A DNA stretch of 39,619 nucleotides from Planctomycetota bacterium (GTDB lineage Bacteria > Planctomycetota > UBA1135 > JACQFD01). The DNA lies in assembly GCA_016792805.1 (NCBI GenBank), contig JAEUHX010000028.1, positions 1 through 39,619 on the forward strand, given 5' to 3'. Of the stretch, positions 33,008-39,619 are shown piece by piece. Position 1 is the stretch's first letter. Each line of letters begins with the position of its first letter. The notes below the pieces were generated by a model. That model did no database searches, had not been told where the DNA came from, and was given only the letters and a program-made list of their open reading frames with translations. The translations under genes were made by a program, and so were the position numbers.

Positions 33008-34837
33008 ATGCCTCGAGACGGCTCCCGAGATCACCTAAAGAACCCAAGGCGGCCTGCGCGCTCATCGGCTGGGGAACCTCTCCGCACGGATTCTCCGCAG
33101 CCCTCCGAACTCGCAGCAGGCGCCGCCGCTGAGGTGGATGCTACAAAAGCGTCGGTCATCCGACTGAATTCGCACCTCGCGCGCGTCTTCTTCGGCGACG
33201 ACGCCGTGGAAATTCCTGAGGCGGAGTTTGAGGGGCCGGTTCGCGATCTCGCCCGGCTGCTGAACGTTTTCCTCCGCGACGTCCGCAGCGCCGTCGAATC
33301 CGCTCGATCCGCCGAAGCGAAGGCTCTCGCGAGCGAGCAACGTCTCACGCTGGTCGCGGAGTGCTCGGAGGATGCGATCGTGGCGTTCGATCGAACCGGA
33401 GCTGTAATTTTTGCGAATCAAGCATGGACGCGGCGAACTGGGCTCGATCCCGCGGACGTGCTCCAGCCGCCATTCCAAATTGTGCATCCCGGCGACCGTG
33501 GCGCATTTCGCACGAAGCTGATGATGGCATTTGTGGGTGAAGGATTCCGAATGAAGTACCGGGTTCTCGGACCCGAGCAGTCGGAGCGCTGGGTCAGTGG
33601 GCAATGGAATCCCCTGCGGGACGAACAGGGACGCCCGCTGGGCGTCGTCGGCGTCGAGCGCGATGAGACGGCGCAGCGCGAAAGCGAAGCGAGGCAGCAG
33701 GCGGCGCGCCGATTCGAAAGTCTCGGCCGGCTCGCGGGCGGGATCGCCCACGATTTCAATAATCTCTTGACGGTTTTCAGCGTTCAGCTCGATGCGCTTC
33801 GCGAGCACTTGCGCCATGAAGCGCGGGGCCTGGCATTGCTCGACCCGATGGATCTCGCCGCCGCGCGCGCCACGGATCTCGTGCGCCAGCTGTTGGTTTT
33901 CGGCGCCAAAACGCAGCGCGAGGCGCAACGGTTCGATCTGCGCGACAGCGTCAAGGAAACGATGGGGATGCTGCGGCGCGCGCTCGGGGAGGGCATTCGG
34001 GTTGAATCGAATCTTGCGTCCGATCCGGTCATGGTGCTCGGCGACCCTTCACAGATCAGCCAGGTGATCATGAATCTCTGTTCCAACGCTCGCGACGCGA
34101 TGGAGCAGGGCGGCTGCCTCCGCGTGATCGTTCGAAGCGATCGCGCAGCAGACTCCTCCGGATGGGCGATTCTTGAGGTCACAGATAACGGAACCGGAAT
34201 CCCGACAAAGGATCACGACCGCGTCTTCGAGCCGTTTTTTTCCACGAAGCCGCCGGGCCGCGGAACCGGACTCGGCTTGGCTCTCGTTCACGAGATCGTC
34301 GAGCGCCATCACGGTGCGGTCGAGCTTAGCTCACAATTAGGCATCGGCACGAGCGTGCGGGTGCGCCTGCCGCTCCATGAGCAGGCGGCTCCCGAGCCGA
34401 TGCCGAGCGAGGACCCGGAGAATCAGAAGCCGCCCGCGCCGCTCGTTCGGCTTCGCGTGCTGCTCGTCGAGAGCAATGCGGAGGTCCGATCCGTGCTGCG
34501 GGGCTACTTGGAGCGCGATGGCCACCGGGTTTTTGTTGCAAGGGATGTGCGCGAGGCTCTTGTGCTTGCGCGAGGCAGTGCCTGCGGCTTCCAGGTGCTC
34601 ATTACAAATGCTCTCTCAGTCGAGGGCTCCAGCGCGTCACTCGTCGAGGATCTGGCGGCGGTTCAGCCGGAGTTTGGAGTCGTTCTCACGACGGGAAGCG
34701 GCACGCACCTGGAGCCGGGTTCGCCGCTCGCGGAGCGGCTGCGCGGACGATCGGTTCAGGCTCTGAGCAAGCCGTTCGCGCCGACAGCGCTGCGCTCCGT
34801 GCTCTCACAATTTTCACACTTGGCGGCGAGCACTTAG
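33008..34837 (+). CDS. PAS-histidine kinase with degenerate C-terminal receiver
   Basis: A 609-residue soluble hybrid kinase. Residues about 108-228 form a PAS domain (L-V-A-E-C-S-E-D-A-I-V-A-F-D, then I-F-A-N-Q-A-W). The dimerization helix carries H248 in G-G-I-A-H-D-F-N-N-L-L-T. The ATPase domain has N-L-C-S-N-A-R-D-A-M (N box), T-D-N-G-T-G-I-P (G1), V-F-E-P-F-F-S-T-K (F) and G-T-G-L-G-L-A-L-V (G2). Residues about 480-605 look like a receiver, but the phospho-acceptor Asp is missing (L-I-T-N-A-L-S-V-E) and the acidic pair is E-S-N, while the Lys-Pro (L-S-K-P-F-A-P) remains. This is probably a pseudo-receiver, so phosphate must go to another protein. The first 45 residues are low complexity. 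No response regulator lies nearby. Confidence 0.92.
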   Translation: MPRDGSRDHLKNPRRPARSSAGEPLRTDSPQPSELAAGAAAEVDATKASVIRLNSHLARVFFGDDAVEIPEAEFEGPVRDLARLLNVFLRDVRSAVESARSAEAKALASEQRLTLVAECSEDAIVAFDRTGAVIFANQAWTRRTGLDPADVLQPPFQIVHPGDRGAFRTKLMMAFVGEGFRMKYRVLGPEQSERWVSGQWNPLRDEQGRPLGVVGVERDETAQRESEARQQAARRFESLGRLAGGIAHDFNNLLTVFSVQLDALREHLRHEARGLALLDPMDLAAARATDLVRQLLVFGAKTQREAQRFDLRDSVKETMGMLRRALGEGIRVESNLASDPVMVLGDPSQISQVIMNLCSNARDAMEQGGCLRVIVRSDRAADSSGWAILEVTDNGTGIPTKDHDRVFEPFFSTKPPGRGTGLGLALVHEIVERHHGAVELSSQLGIGTSVRVRLPLHEQAAPEPMPSEDPENQKPPAPLVRLRVLLVESNAEVRSVLRGYLERDGHRVFVARDVREALVLARGSACGFQVLITNALSVEGSSASLVEDLAAVQPEFGVVLTTGSGTHLEPGSPLAERLRGRSVQALSKPFAPTALRSVLSQFSHLAAST

Positions 34838-34852
34838 TTGGTCGTAACAAAA

Positions 34853-35000
34853 GCGCTCCGCGTGCTTGCAAAGATGCGAGGCATTGGGAGCGCGAGGATT
34901 CTTCGCGGGATGGATGTGGACCGCCGTAGGCGCGGAAAGATGTTACAGCGAGTCGGTCCGACGATGAGATCGCGAAAAATGTCCCGTGCGCAGCTCGGGT
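34853..35000 (-). repeat. Family 2 long palindromic element, copy C
   Basis: On the minus strand it starts ACCCGAGCTGCGCACGGG, runs through CGCGATCTCATCGTCGGACC and CGCCTACGGCGGTCC and ends near CGAAGAATCCTCGCGCTCCC. It begins about 29 bases after the stop of the SGNH hydrolase gene (35029) and reads in that gene's direction. It is the most diverged of the four copies in its centre. Confidence 0.7.
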
Positions 35001-35028
35001 GACATGGTCACGGCGAGTCCGCGCGTTC

Positions 35029-36036
35029 CTAGCGCGGCGGCGCGGGCGCGATCCAGCCGAGTTCTGACAGCTTCTCGACCACAACTTCCGCCATGAGCCG
35101 CTGCCCTTCCGCATTCGGGTGGAATGCGTCGTACACCTGCGTGAGCCGCTTCCCCTCGCGCAGCCCGCGAAAGTAACGTCCCTGCGCGTCGACCCACGGC
35201 ATCCCGATCGAGTCGGCGATGGCAGTGAGTTTTGCGAGCGGCGGCATGCGGGGACCCTCCAGAAATGACAATTCCGGCATCACGAAAAGCAGCGGCTTCC
35301 AGCCCGATTGTTTGCATTGGGCTTGGATCACCTCGAGTTCCTTGCGCAGAATCTCCCAACGCTTCGGGTCGCGCGTGCAGCCCATGACGCTCTCTCGGTA
35401 TTGTGAGATGAGAGCGGGTGTTGGAAGCGTCCAGAGCTTCGGATTCTTGTGATACTGTATGAACTTATAAATGCCCGTCGAGCGAAGCCACTCCGGGAGC
35501 GTCGGCTTCGGCATCAGCGCGGCAGCATCCGCCATCAGGCTCACGAGGTCGTTCCAGTTGAACCCGATCACCACGACGTCGGGCTCAAGCGCGCCTGCGC
35601 GATCGGCCAGGAAGGCGCGCTCGGCGCGGGTGTCGTTCCCGTTTCCGCCCGCGTTGATGAACCGGATCGGCGGCTGCCGCGACGCCACGAGGCGCTGCGC
35701 CTGTTCCGGGTAGGTGTCGGGATCGGCGAGCCCGCCGCCGAAGACGAAGCTATCGCCGAGGCAAAGGACGCGGACTTCGCCCGGCGCCTTCGGTGAGGGC
35801 ACCTCTTCACCGCGAAGTCCGAGGCGGTTGATCGTGAGCCGCCCCCAACCGTCGCGCAGGTCGCCGAGCTCCGTGTATCCCTTTTGGCCGGGCGCGCGGA
35901 ATAGCCCGTAAGGAGTTACGACGGCGATCACCCGGCTGCCGGCGTAGGTGAAGCGGCAGGCCAGCTCCGCGGCGATGACGGCGAGCACAGTTCCGAGGCC
36001 GATGGCAGCAAGGCGCTGCAAGAAGCGGGGGGCCAT
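35029..36036 (-). CDS. Membrane-anchored SGNH/GDSL hydrolase-like protein
   Basis: A 335-residue protein with an N-terminal membrane helix (A-A-I-G-L-G-T-V-L-A-V-I-A-A-E-L-A). It has SGNH blocks: L-G-D-S-F-V-F-G-G-G (serine at about 96), N-A-G-G-N-G-N-D-T, the G-F-N-W-N-D block and the late D-A-F-H-P-N-A-E-G with catalytic Asp and His. Such planctomycete proteins are predicted to cut ester groups on envelope or extracellular glycans; the substrate is unknown. The frame is open to 36267, but the stretch before 36036 is low complexity and Arg-rich, so I placed the start at ATG 36036 just before the helix. It is divergent from EF-G. Confidence 0.88.
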   Translation of the reverse strand: MAPRFLQRLAAIGLGTVLAVIAAELACRFTYAGSRVIAVVTPYGLFRAPGQKGYTELGDLRDGWGRLTINRLGLRGEEVPSPKAPGEVRVLCLGDSFVFGGGLADPDTYPEQAQRLVASRQPPIRFINAGGNGNDTRAERAFLADRAGALEPDVVVIGFNWNDLVSLMADAAALMPKPTLPEWLRSTGIYKFIQYHKNPKLWTLPTPALISQYRESVMGCTRDPKRWEILRKELEVIQAQCKQSGWKPLLFVMPELSFLEGPRMPPLAKLTAIADSIGMPWVDAQGRYFRGLREGKRLTQVYDAFHPNAEGQRLMAEVVVEKLSELGWIAPAPPR

Positions 36037-36338
36037 CGGCTCTTGGGTCCGTTGACGAGAGGGAGAGGGAGAGTACCGTTTTTCGCTCAAAACGCGGTCG
36101 GCCGGGCGTCGGGCAACCCCTCCGTTCCGATCGCGTTCTGCGCGCGAGGGGCGCAGCCCGATTCCGCCAGCCCTCGTGGCCGGCGAATTGGGCCGCCAAG
36201 CGCGCCAGCCCGGCCTCTCACCCAGGAATCTCGTGACCGGCATGTGCGGCGCTCGCTTCTTGCGCACGCGCCGACCGGCGTTGCTTCTGACCTGTTCTGT
36301 GTACTGTTGTCACTATCTTCCCTTTTTGAGGAATTGTC
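36037..36338. promoter_or_regulatory. Divergent intergenic region before EF-G and the SGNH gene
   Basis: About 300 bp between two start codons, where the promoters of both genes must lie. A GAGGA ribosome-binding site stands before the EF-G start. The minus gene's leader has a pyrimidine tract (CTCTCCCTCTCCCTCTC). No -10/-35 pair can be called with confidence, and no repeat family element is seen. Confidence 0.4.
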
Positions 36339-38498
36339 GTGTCTGAGATGACGCTTACGGCCAAGGATTCGCGCGACCAAGCGGCGCTCGTTCGGCTCCG
36401 CAAAATGCGCAACTTCGGCATTTGTGCCCACATCGACGCCGGAAAGACCACCATCTCGGAGCGCATCCTCTATCTCACCGGCCGCGTGCACAAGATGGGC
36501 GAGGTGCACGATGGCACGGCCACGATGGACTACCTCCAGGACGAGCAGGAGCGCGGTATCACGATCACGTCCGCGGCCACGACCTGCGAGTGGGCCGGCC
36601 ATTTCATGAACCTTATCGATACGCCTGGGCACGTCGACTTCACCGCTGAGGTGGAGCGCAGCCTGCGCGTGCTGGACGGCGCAGTCGCGGTGTTTGACGG
36701 CGTCGCGGGTGTCGAAGCGCAGTCGGAGACGGTGTGGCGCCAGGCCAACCGTTACGGCGTGGCCCGCCTCGCATTTGTGAACAAGATGGACCGCGTCGGC
36801 GCCGACTTTGATAAGTGCATTGAGTCGATGAAGGTGCGCCTCGACGCGAATCCGGTTCCGATTCAGCTTCCGATCGGGTCGGGCGCTGCGTTCACCGGCG
36901 TCGTCGACCTCGTGACCATGAAGGCCTACGAGTTCCTTGAGGAAAGCAACGGCAAGCGCGTGACGGAGCAGGCCATTCCGGCCGAGCTCGCCGATGCCGC
37001 CAAGAAGGCCCGCGAGTTCATGGTCGAGAAGGTCTCCGAGGTCGACGACGAGCTTATGGAGAAGTTCGTCGAAGGCGAGCCGGTCACGATCGAGGAGATT
37101 AAGCGAGCTCTGCGCAAGGGCACGCTGACCCGCCAGCTGCAGCCGGTTTTGTGTGGATCGGCTCTCAAAAAGAAGGGCATCAGCTTCCTGCTCGACGCCA
37201 TCGTGGAATATTTGCCTTCTCCGCTCGATCTCGGCGGCGTGAAGGGGCGCAACCCCGAGAAGCGCAATGCAGAGACGAAGGAGTACGAGGAGGCGTCGCG
37301 CACGCCGCTCCCGTCCCAGCCGCTCTGCATGCTAGCGTTCAAGACCATTACAGATCGCACCGGCGACCTCACGTTCGTCCGCGTCTACTCGGGCGTGCTC
37401 GAACCGGGTATGACGCTGCTGAATCCGCGCACGCGCAAGACGGAGCGCATCGGTCGAATTTTGAAGATGCACGCGAGCGATCGCGAGCAGGTCGAGGAAG
37501 TGGCGGCCGGCGACATCGCCGCCGTGCTCGGCCTCAAGCAGACGATCACCGGCGACACACTCTGCGACGAGAACACACCGATCGTGCTCGAGCGCATGGA
37601 GTTCCCGGATACTGTGATTTCTCAGGCGATTGCGCCGAAGTCGCAGGCCGACCGCGACAAGCTGACCGACACGATCGGCCGCTTGATGCGCGAGGATCCG
37701 ACGTTCAAGGCGAAGACCGACGAGGAGACCAACGAGCTCGTCATCGCCGGAATGGGTGAATTACACCTTGAGATCATCGTGACGCGCATTCAGCGCGATT
37801 ACGGGATCGGTGTGGTCATCGGTAAGCCCAAGGTGGCGTACCGGCAGACACTATCGAAGCCGCGCGACGTCGAAGGGCGCCACATCAAGCAGTCCGGTGG
37901 TCACGGCCAGTACGGCGTCGTCAAGGTCAAGTTCGAGCCGGCGGTTCTCGAGGGCGAGGACGTCGATTTCGTCGACGACATCAAGGGCGGCCGCGTGCCC
38001 CGCGAGTTCATCCCTGCGATTGAAGAGGGCATCCGCAAGGCCGCCGAGCACGGCGGTCAGCTCGGATTCCCGTTCACCAATGTTCGCGCGACGCTCTACG
38101 ACGGCCAGTACCACGACGTCGATTCGAGCCAGCTCGCGTTCGAGCAGGCCGGAATGTTGGCATTCCGCCTCGCGATCGACGGCAACTGGACGCTGCTGGA
38201 GCCTTACATGAAGCTCGACGTCCAGGTGCCGGAGGAGTTCCTCGGCGCCGTGATTGGTGACCTCAACTCGCGTCGCGTTGAAATCACCGATATGCAGATG
38301 GAAGGCGGCATCCGCACGATCCAGGGCAAGGTGCCGATCGCAGAAATGTTCCAATACTCGAGCTCGCTCCGCGGCATGACGCAGGGCCGCGGCGTCTACT
38401 CGATGGAGCCCTCTGAATACCGCTCGGTGCCGCGCGCGATCGCGGACAAGGTGGTGGAGGAGATCCTGAAAGAGCGCGAGAAGAATATGAAGAAGTAA
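36339..38498 (+). CDS. fusA: Translation elongation factor G
   Basis: A 719-residue GTPase that drives ribosome translocation. The G domain has A-H-I-D-A-G-K-T-T (30-38), the switch region [17 protein letters not shown] and N-K-M-D-R-V-G-A-D. Domain IV contains [11 protein letters not shown] and the C-terminus [20 protein letters not shown]. The size is typical. The start is a GTG at 36339 with GAGGA six bases upstream. It stands alone, not in a str operon with rpsL, rpsG and tuf. Planctomycetes often carry more than one EF-G, so this may be a second paralogue. A strong terminator follows. Confidence 0.96.
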   Translation: MSEMTLTAKDSRDQAALVRLRKMRNFGICAHIDAGKTTISERILYLTGRVHKMGEVHDGTATMDYLQDEQERGITITSAATTCEWAGHFMNLIDTPGHVDFTAEVERSLRVLDGAVAVFDGVAGVEAQSETVWRQANRYGVARLAFVNKMDRVGADFDKCIESMKVRLDANPVPIQLPIGSGAAFTGVVDLVTMKAYEFLEESNGKRVTEQAIPAELADAAKKAREFMVEKVSEVDDELMEKFVEGEPVTIEEIKRALRKGTLTRQLQPVLCGSALKKKGISFLLDAIVEYLPSPLDLGGVKGRNPEKRNAETKEYEEASRTPLPSQPLCMLAFKTITDRTGDLTFVRVYSGVLEPGMTLLNPRTRKTERIGRILKMHASDREQVEEVAAGDIAAVLGLKQTITGDTLCDENTPIVLERMEFPDTVISQAIAPKSQADRDKLTDTIGRLMREDPTFKAKTDEETNELVIAGMGELHLEIIVTRIQRDYGIGVVIGKPKVAYRQTLSKPRDVEGRHIKQSGGHGQYGVVKVKFEPAVLEGEDVDFVDDIKGGRVPREFIPAIEEGIRKAAEHGGQLGFPFTNVRATLYDGQYHDVDSSQLAFEQAGMLAFRLAIDGNWTLLEPYMKLDVQVPEEFLGAVIGDLNSRRVEITDMQMEGGIRTIQGKVPIAEMFQYSSSLRGMTQGRGVYSMEPSEYRSVPRAIADKVVEEILKEREKNMKK

Positions 38499-38520
38499 CC
38501 ATTTCGGTTGCTTCGAAAGC

Positions 38521-38558
38521 CGCGGGGCGCCCGATCCGACCGGATCCGGCGCCCCGCG
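38521..38558 (+). terminator. Rho-independent terminator of fusA
   Basis: CGCGGGGCGCC and GGCGCCCCGCG pair over 11 bp; inside them GATCCG and CGGATC pair over 6 bp around a short AC turn. GCGCTTTT follows. It is 22 bp past the stop codon and is the best terminator in the window. Confidence 0.85.
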
Positions 38559-38644
38559 CGCTTTTAGATGCGATTGAACGGATCAGCGGATTCGTGGGTC
38601 GGCAGAGCTGCGCGCGCACAGATCTTGACTGGCGGATAGGTGGA

Positions 38645-38859
38645 GTCGGCGCGTGCGCAGTTACTCAACTGAGAAGTAGGGTCGGCGCGTACCGAGCTGC
38701 TCAACGGACAAGCGGAGTCGGTGCGCGCGCAGCTACGTAACTGAGAAGTGGGATCGACGCGTGACCAGCCACTCAGGTGATAAGTGGGTCGACGCGTGCC
38801 CAGCTACTTAATTAAGAAGTGGGGTCGGCGCGTGCGCCGACCGGTAAACGCGCGCGTGC
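38645..38859 (+). repeat. 36-bp degenerate tandem repeat (six units)
   Basis: Units begin with GTCGGCGCG or a close variant at 38645, 38681, 38717, 38753, 38788 and 38824 (spacing 36, 36, 36, 35, 36). Each unit contains a CAGCTAC/ACTCAACTGAGAAGT-like A/T-rich half. The last unit flows into a TCGGCGCGTGCGCCGACC palindrome of the family 1 type. There are no spacers between units and no cas genes nearby. Confidence 0.85.
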
Positions 38860-38944
38860 GCGCGTTGCTGTCGAGTTGTGTCTCGGGAAGAACGGGGCGT
38901 GGTCAGTCTTGGCGCGGCAGCGAACAGTCCAAGAGGCCATTCCA

Positions 38945-39081
38945 GGATTCCTCCGAGCTGCGCGCGGGCCTCGGCGCCCAGCGCGGCGTTGCGCGTCCTC
39001 GGCGTAGCCTCCGACTACGCCTGCGGCCGCGCGCCTTGCGCTGAGCGCCGATTCCTCTCGCTCGCTCTGCGGAGGAATCCT
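38945..39081 (+). repeat. Family 2 long palindromic element, copy D with perfect 12-bp ends
   Basis: A 137-bp element bounded by perfect 12-bp inverted repeats, AGGATTCCTCCG (38945-38956) and CGGAGGAATCCT (39070-39081). The inside also pairs: TCGGCGCCCAGCGC with GCGCTGAGCGCCGA, and GGCGTAG with CTACGCC around a 7-nt loop. It has no coding capacity. Confidence 0.85.
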
Positions 39082-39116
39082 GTCATGGCCTCCCGACGCT
39101 CGGCGGCTCATCGGCT

Positions 39117-39159
39117 GCGCAGAATCCGACTGGCGCTTCGCGCCACTCGGATTCTGCGC
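39117..39159. repeat. 43-bp near-perfect hairpin
   Basis: GCGCAGAATCCGA (39117-39129) is the complement of TCGGATTCTGCGC (39147-39159), and TGGCGC pairs with GCGCCA around a TTC loop, with one C-C mismatch between the stems. It lies between the family 2 copy D and the family 1 block. Confidence 0.85.
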
Positions 39160-39229
39160 GCGCCATGGCCTCGCGTCTGCGGAACTCGCCGCGCCAAGAC
39201 CGACCCACGCCCCATTCCTAGCCGTCCCT

Positions 39230-39516
39230 CATCTGTGAAGTTGAGCGCGTTCGACTCGATCCGATTGCCTTGGTGGGGGATCCGCTTACTTTTGTGGGAG
39301 ATCCGATTCCTTTCTTGGAGGATCTGAGTCCTTTCGTGGGGATCGGGCGCGCCCGTTCCGATTCGGCGGCGCTTGCGCCGCCGGATGGAGAATCGCGCCG
39401 CCCATGGGTCATCGCGCGGGGCAAGCCCCGCGCCATGGTTCGGCGCGTGCGCCGACCCTACGGATCGAAATCTGTGCACGCCAAGACCGACCCACGCCCC
39501 ATTCGAAGCCGCCTCG
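39230..39516 (+). repeat. Family 1 palindromic repeat with an internal 21-bp tandem insert
   Basis: Starts with CATCTGTGAAG like the unit at 4906. A 21-bp tandem repeat (39258-39345) stands in place of the usual lead and first module. The other modules follow in family order: GGCGGCGCTTGCGCCGCC, CGCGGGGCAAGCCCCGCG, TTCGGCGCGTGCGCCGAC and the tail CCAAGACCGACCCACGCCCC. Confidence 0.85.
39258..39345 (+). repeat. 21-bp tandem repeat (about four units)
   Basis: GATC-starting units at 39258, 39279, 39300, 39321 and a partial one at 39341. Each is close to GATCCGATTCCTTTCTTGGAG. The 21-bp period keeps frame, so short reading frames through it show a 7-residue repeat, but no start, coding context or family supports a gene. 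Confidence 0.85.
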
Positions 39517-39619
39517 GATCTATGAAGTCGAAAGTGTAAGTTCTGCCGTAGGGCGCGGGCTTGCCCGCGACGATTTCGGCGGCGCGTGCGCCGCCGGATG
39601 AAGAATCGCGCAGCCCATT
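39517..39619 (+). repeat. Family 1 palindromic repeat, cut by window edge
   Basis: Starts GATCTATGAAGTCGAAAGTG and continues with GTAGGGCGCGGGCTTGCCCG, then GGCGGCGCGTGCGCCGCC. It runs out of the window at 39619, so the array extends to the right. Confidence 0.85.

Noticed and set aside
38645..38859. CRISPR array
   Set aside because: The 36-bp repeats are directly adjacent, with no spacers, are degenerate, and no cas genes are present.

Overview
The window is high-GC bacterial chromosomal DNA with densely packed genes on both strands and no phage, plasmid or insertion-sequence genes. The best lineage clue is the secreted protein at 17184-18617, whose C-terminal module (a G-x-P-G-C-x-G-P start and an F-V-A-Q-A-L-W-A-W end) resembles a module common in secreted proteins of Planctomycetota. 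The squalene-cyclase-like toroid protein, the multi-module carboxypeptidase-regulatory-like protein and the divergent sigma-like factor also fit Planctomycetota, probably an uncultured or metagenomic relative. This assignment is inference from protein style, not from a marker gene.

Layout: 1-3267 (minus) holds a coupled GT4 glycosyltransferase and lipid-linked-saccharide flippase preceded by an isocitrate/isopropylmalate dehydrogenase relative. A secreted aspartyl protease with a PDZ domain diverges from it (3298-4446). 4461-5040 is a three-copy tandem array of palindrome-rich repeats. 5041-8673 holds an MscS channel, a CPD photolyase and a phosphate acetyltransferase. 8759-15702 holds a 1712-residue AsmA-like envelope protein with an unusual DUF547-like tail, then a PafA-type phosphatase. 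15750-20543 holds PhzF, cupin, a secreted protein, an ICMT/PEMT-type methyltransferase and a dGTPase-like HD hydrolase. 20544-21828 is largely non-coding and rich in palindromes. 21829-28692 is a single-direction cluster: sigma-like factor, TPR-like protein, small Pro/Gly-rich secreted protein, ten-module carboxypeptidase-regulatory protein and toroid protein. 28956-38498 holds a rhodanese, a HisA-like barrel coupled to an RlmD-type rRNA methyltransferase, PilT, a PAS-histidine kinase with a degenerate receiver, an SGNH hydrolase and EF-G. 38499-39619 is non-coding and almost entirely repeats.

The most unusual content is the intergenic DNA. Two families of palindromic elements recur. Family 1 (units of about 210-230 bp, each with four GC-rich stem modules) lies at 4461-5040, inverted at 21290-21662, and at 39230-39619. 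Family 2 (about 130-150 bp, one long imperfect palindrome) lies at 27806-27934, 32777-32914, 34853-35000 and 38945-39081. The four clear family 2 copies, and the family 1 copies as far as orientation can be assigned, read in the same direction as the gene ending just before them, which suggests a 3'-end or transcript-level role rather than random insertion. A 36-bp and a 21-bp tandem repeat lie in the same right-hand region.

The genes look mostly like housekeeping and cell-envelope functions. The candidate undescribed systems are the repeat families, the sigma/TPR/Pro-rich/regulatory-module/toroid cluster, and the AsmA-DUF547 fusion.
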